7,495 nt of DNA from Treponema sp. UBA3870 (GTDB lineage Bacteria; Spirochaetota; Spirochaetia; Treponematales; Treponemataceae): the NCBI GenBank assembly GCA_002392275.1, contig DGGQ01000194.1, positions 1 to 7,495 on the forward strand. The letters run 5' to 3'. Below, in pieces: positions 5,427 to 7,495 of the stretch. The first letter of the stretch is position 1, and the number at the start of each line of letters is the position of its first letter. The notes beneath the pieces were generated by a model. That model was not told the origin of the DNA. It saw nothing but the letters and a program-made list of their open reading frames with translations, and did not search any database. The translations under genes were made by a program, and so were the position numbers.

Positions 5427-7238
5427 ATGCTCAGGTCATTAAAAAGCAGAATAGTTATCATTTTCAGCGCTTATGTTATTTTTGCCCTTGCGTCTGTCAC
5501 CATTCTTTCCGTGCAGAAAATCAACAGGACGGCGGAAACATTTGCGGCTGGACAGGGCGCACCGATTGTTTCAAGTGTTGTTGAACACATAGACGGAGAC
5601 AGATACGAGGCTCTCTCAAAATCGCTGGATGAAAGCGACCCGTACTACGATGAGCTTCGCCTGTGGATGCTGGACCTGAAGTCAAAGATTGACTGCCAGT
5701 ATCTATACACGATGTCAAAAATCGGAAACAAATATTTGTATATTGTGGACGGAAGCTGCGAACCGGATGACGAGGAAAACTTTTCAGCAATGGGCGACGA
5801 AGAGAACATCGACTCCTGGGGCAAAGGACCAATAATCGCCATGACGGAAGGAACCCAGACCCACTCAGGCATTGAAAGGCAGGACGACTGGGGATGGACA
5901 ATCAGCACGTACCAGGGCATCAGGAATTCTGCGGGACATGTGGTCGGCATGGTCGGATGCGATTTTGACGTGGGCGACTTTGTTGAAAACATGCGCGGCG
6001 AAATCATAAAAATCGCTATAATCGCTCTGGGCATACTCTGCATAGGTGCTGTCATAATCCTTCTGCTGATTCGCATAATCTTTGGCTCGCTCGAAAAAAC
6101 CTCCAAGGCCATGGCGGAGATTTCAAAGGGAGAGGCCGATTTGACCGCAAGAATTCCCGAGACCGGTGGACTGGAGCTAGAAAATCTTTCGCGGAACTGC
6201 AACAGCGTAATCGAACGCCTCAACACTCTTATCTCAAATCTGCAAAACGAAACCGACGTGCTCACGAAGACAAGCTCCCGCACGAAGGAAAAAATGAACG
6301 ACCACATCCGCCAGATTGATGACGCTGTTATAAAGGTTGACTCAATCGGAAGCGGAATCAGCGAACAGTCCGCAGACATTGAGCAGATTTCAGAAAGCGT
6401 GCGCATTGTTGAAAAAGAGATTCAGCACCTGCGCGACAAGATTTCCGAACAGAACGGAGCCATCGAAAAATCTTCTACAGCCGTAAATGAAATCTCCGAC
6501 ACAATCAAATCGGTGAACATGAATGTCCAGTACATCACACGCGAATTTGACGAGCTTGTTAACGAGTCCGAACTTGGTGTAAAAAACCAGGCGACCGTTG
6601 ACTCACAGGTTCTGACAATCGCCGACGAATCAAAGAACCTTACGCTTGCGAACCAGGCCATCGCGGATATTGCACGGCAGACAAACCTTCTTGCAATGAA
6701 CGCGGCAATCGAGGCGGCACATGCTGGAGAGGCAGGCAAAGGATTCGGTGTTGTTGCGGATGAAATCAGAATACTTGCGGAGACCTCTTCAAAGCAGTCC
6801 AGGGAAATCAAAAAAGTTCTTGCGACAGTCACAGCATCAATCAGCCAGATTGTTGATTCGTCCCAGACCTCGACAAAATCGTTTCAAAGCGTCGGCTCAC
6901 GGATTGCCTCAATGGACAGCCAGATGAAGGAAGTCCAGAACGGGATGAACAAAGAGGACCAGGCGGTTCAGAACATCCTGACAATGGTAAAGACACTGAA
7001 CAACGCAGCTGGCGCAATCACCGGCGCATCAAACCAGATGGAAAACGAGAGTCAAACTCTTTTCAACAAAATTGATTTGCTCCAGAAAGTCTCAAAGGAA
7101 ACAATGGAACGCTCCGAGCAGATTTCATTTGCAATCAGCGAAATGAAGGACGCTTCAAAGGCAACACTTGAGGCCACGGAAAAAAATCAGGAAGCCGCGG
7201 ACAAGGTTATCTCGATGATTACAGGATTCAAGGTGTGA
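5427..7238 (+). CDS. Methyl-accepting chemotaxis protein with periplasmic Cache-like sensor
   Basis: This 603-residue inner-membrane chemoreceptor signals through CheA/CheW to the flagellar motor. One membrane helix (about 9-30) precedes a periplasmic sensor (31-192), then a second helix (about 193-217), a HAMP domain (about 218-268) and a long cytoplasmic coiled coil. The hairpin tip, with IARQTNLLAMNAAIEAAHAG followed by EAGKGFGVVADEIRILAE (about 415-452), is the near-invariant CheA/CheW contact; His432 stands where Arg is common. The arms before and after the tip are each about 165 residues, so the receptor looks complete. The sensor has the pattern YLYIVDG...DWGWTIS..QGI.N..G.VVGMVG, typical of Cache-like MCP sensors, but the ligand cannot be read off. 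Three cysteines (90, 111, 178) lie in it. There is no C-terminal NWETF-type tether for CheR/CheB. The ribosome site (GGGG, 5418-5421) abuts the upstream stop codon, implying translational coupling with the lipoprotein. Confidence 0.95.
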   Translation: MLRSLKSRIVIIFSAYVIFALASVTILSVQKINRTAETFAAGQGAPIVSSVVEHIDGDRYEALSKSLDESDPYYDELRLWMLDLKSKIDCQYLYTMSKIGNKYLYIVDGSCEPDDEENFSAMGDEENIDSWGKGPIIAMTEGTQTHSGIERQDDWGWTISTYQGIRNSAGHVVGMVGCDFDVGDFVENMRGEIIKIAIIALGILCIGAVIILLLIRIIFGSLEKTSKAMAEISKGEADLTARIPETGGLELENLSRNCNSVIERLNTLISNLQNETDVLTKTSSRTKEKMNDHIRQIDDAVIKVDSIGSGISEQSADIEQISESVRIVEKEIQHLRDKISEQNGAIEKSSTAVNEISDTIKSVNMNVQYITREFDELVNESELGVKNQATVDSQVLTIADESKNLTLANQAIADIARQTNLLAMNAAIEAAHAGEAGKGFGVVADEIRILAETSSKQSREIKKVLATVTASISQIVDSSQTSTKSFQSVGSRIASMDSQMKEVQNGMNKEDQAVQNILTMVKTLNNAAGAITGASNQMENESQTLFNKIDLLQKVSKETMERSEQISFAISEMKDASKATLEATEKNQEAADKVISMITGFKV

Positions 7239-7258
7239 TTTTTTCAAGGCAAATCTAT

Positions 7259-7287
7259 GGCCGTCCAATCCGGGCGGTCTTTTTTTT
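7259..7287 (+). terminator. Intrinsic terminator after the chemoreceptor gene
   Basis: GGCCGTCC (7259-7266) pairs with GGGCGGTC (7272-7279) in an eight-base-pair, GC-rich stem with two G-U pairs and a five-base loop. Eight Ts follow (7280-7287). It begins 21 nt after the chemoreceptor stop codon and separates the operon from aspS. Confidence 0.92.
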
Positions 7288-7307
7288 GTCCAGCCAAATC
7301 CATGCCA

Positions 7308-7336
7308 TTGAGTAAATCTTTGCTTTGGAATAAAAT
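7308..7336 (+). promoter_or_regulatory. aspS promoter predicting a very short leader
   Basis: TTGAGT (7308-7313) and TAAAAT (7331-7336) are 17 bp apart. The -10 misses consensus at one base and the -35 at two. The ATG at 7346 follows the -10 by nine bases, so the mRNA should start about 2-4 nt before the start codon. No Shine-Dalgarno sequence is present in the intervening bases. Confidence 0.65.
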
Positions 7337-7345
7337 ACTGGCATT

Positions 7346-7495
7346 ATGGAAAACTCAAAGAGAACAGTAACTTGCGGTGAGCTTACGAAAGCTGATGTCG
7401 GCAAGAAAGTTGTATTAAATGGTTGGGTCAGCCGCACACGTGACTTGGGCGGTCTTGTTTTTATACGCCTGCGCGACCGTTATGGAATCACACAG
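7346..7495 (+). CDS. aspS: Aspartyl-tRNA synthetase, N-terminal fragment (runs off window)
   Basis: The first 50 codons are present and the frame is open at the window edge. AspS attaches aspartate to tRNA-Asp in the cytoplasm. The visible part is the start of the N-terminal OB-fold anticodon-binding domain. TCGEL (9-13), VGKKVVLNGWV (18-28) and RTRDLGGLVFIRLRDRYGITQ (30-50) follow the AspS pattern C-G-x-L, then GWV-x-R-x-RD-x-GG-x-x-FI-x-LRDR-x-G. AsnS shares this fold, but the R-x-RD-x-GG-x-x-FI spacing and the N-terminal CGEL fit AspS better. Whether it is the discriminating form or the kind that also charges tRNA-Asn cannot be judged from this fragment. The ATG at 7346 is the only start that fits. 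Confidence 0.9.
   Translation, partial: MENSKRTVTCGELTKADVGKKVVLNGWVSRTRDLGGLVFIRLRDRYGITQ

Noticed and set aside
5645..6406. 253-codon minus-strand frame inside the chemoreceptor gene
   Set aside because: The opposite strand encodes clear sensor, transmembrane and HAMP segments. The minus-strand translation is Ser/Ile/Arg-rich without motifs.

Overview
The window looks like chromosomal DNA from a spirochaete, most likely Treponema-like. This is an inference from style: moderate GC, two lipoproteins with loose lipoboxes, a transmembrane chemoreceptor, a tRNA without an encoded CCA end and unusual gene fusions. No rRNA or other phylogenetic marker settles it.

Layout from left to right. (1) A minus-strand tRNA with anticodon CAU (18-91), closest to the lysidine-modified tRNA-Ile2 type, has its own promoter at 104-132. 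(2) Divergent from it is a plus-strand gene for a 292-residue lipoprotein with a short leucine zipper and no recognised function (203-1081). (3) Convergent with that is a minus-strand histidine gene (1120-2421). It encodes one 433-residue protein fusing HisA, HisI and HisE, so a single chain would carry histidine steps 2, 3 and 4. (4) Divergent from the his gene is a 726-residue plus-strand protein (2537-4717) fusing both ATPases and the membrane T-component of an energy-coupling factor (ECF) vitamin/metal importer. No substrate-binding S-component lies in the window. (5) A probable two-gene operon follows: a small Ser/Thr/Asp-rich lipoprotein with a GTG start (4803-5417), then 9 nt later a full-length methyl-accepting chemotaxis protein (5427-7238), ending at a strong intrinsic terminator (7259-7287). 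(6) The window closes with the first 50 codons of aspS, aspartyl-tRNA synthetase (7346 onward).

There is no mobile element, CRISPR array or defence locus. The most notable points are the two triple fusions and a start-signal pattern. The his, ECF and aspS genes have no usable Shine-Dalgarno sequence, and a good -10/-35 promoter with 17-bp spacing ends only 6-10 nt before the ATG, which predicts leaderless or nearly leaderless mRNAs. The two lipoprotein genes and the chemoreceptor have ordinary ribosome binding sites. A perfect 9-bp inverted repeat sits on the -10 region of the lipoprotein/chemoreceptor operon and is a candidate operator.

Apart from the lipoprotein-chemoreceptor pair, the genes appear to be separate transcription units of unrelated function (translation, histidine synthesis, uptake, chemotaxis).
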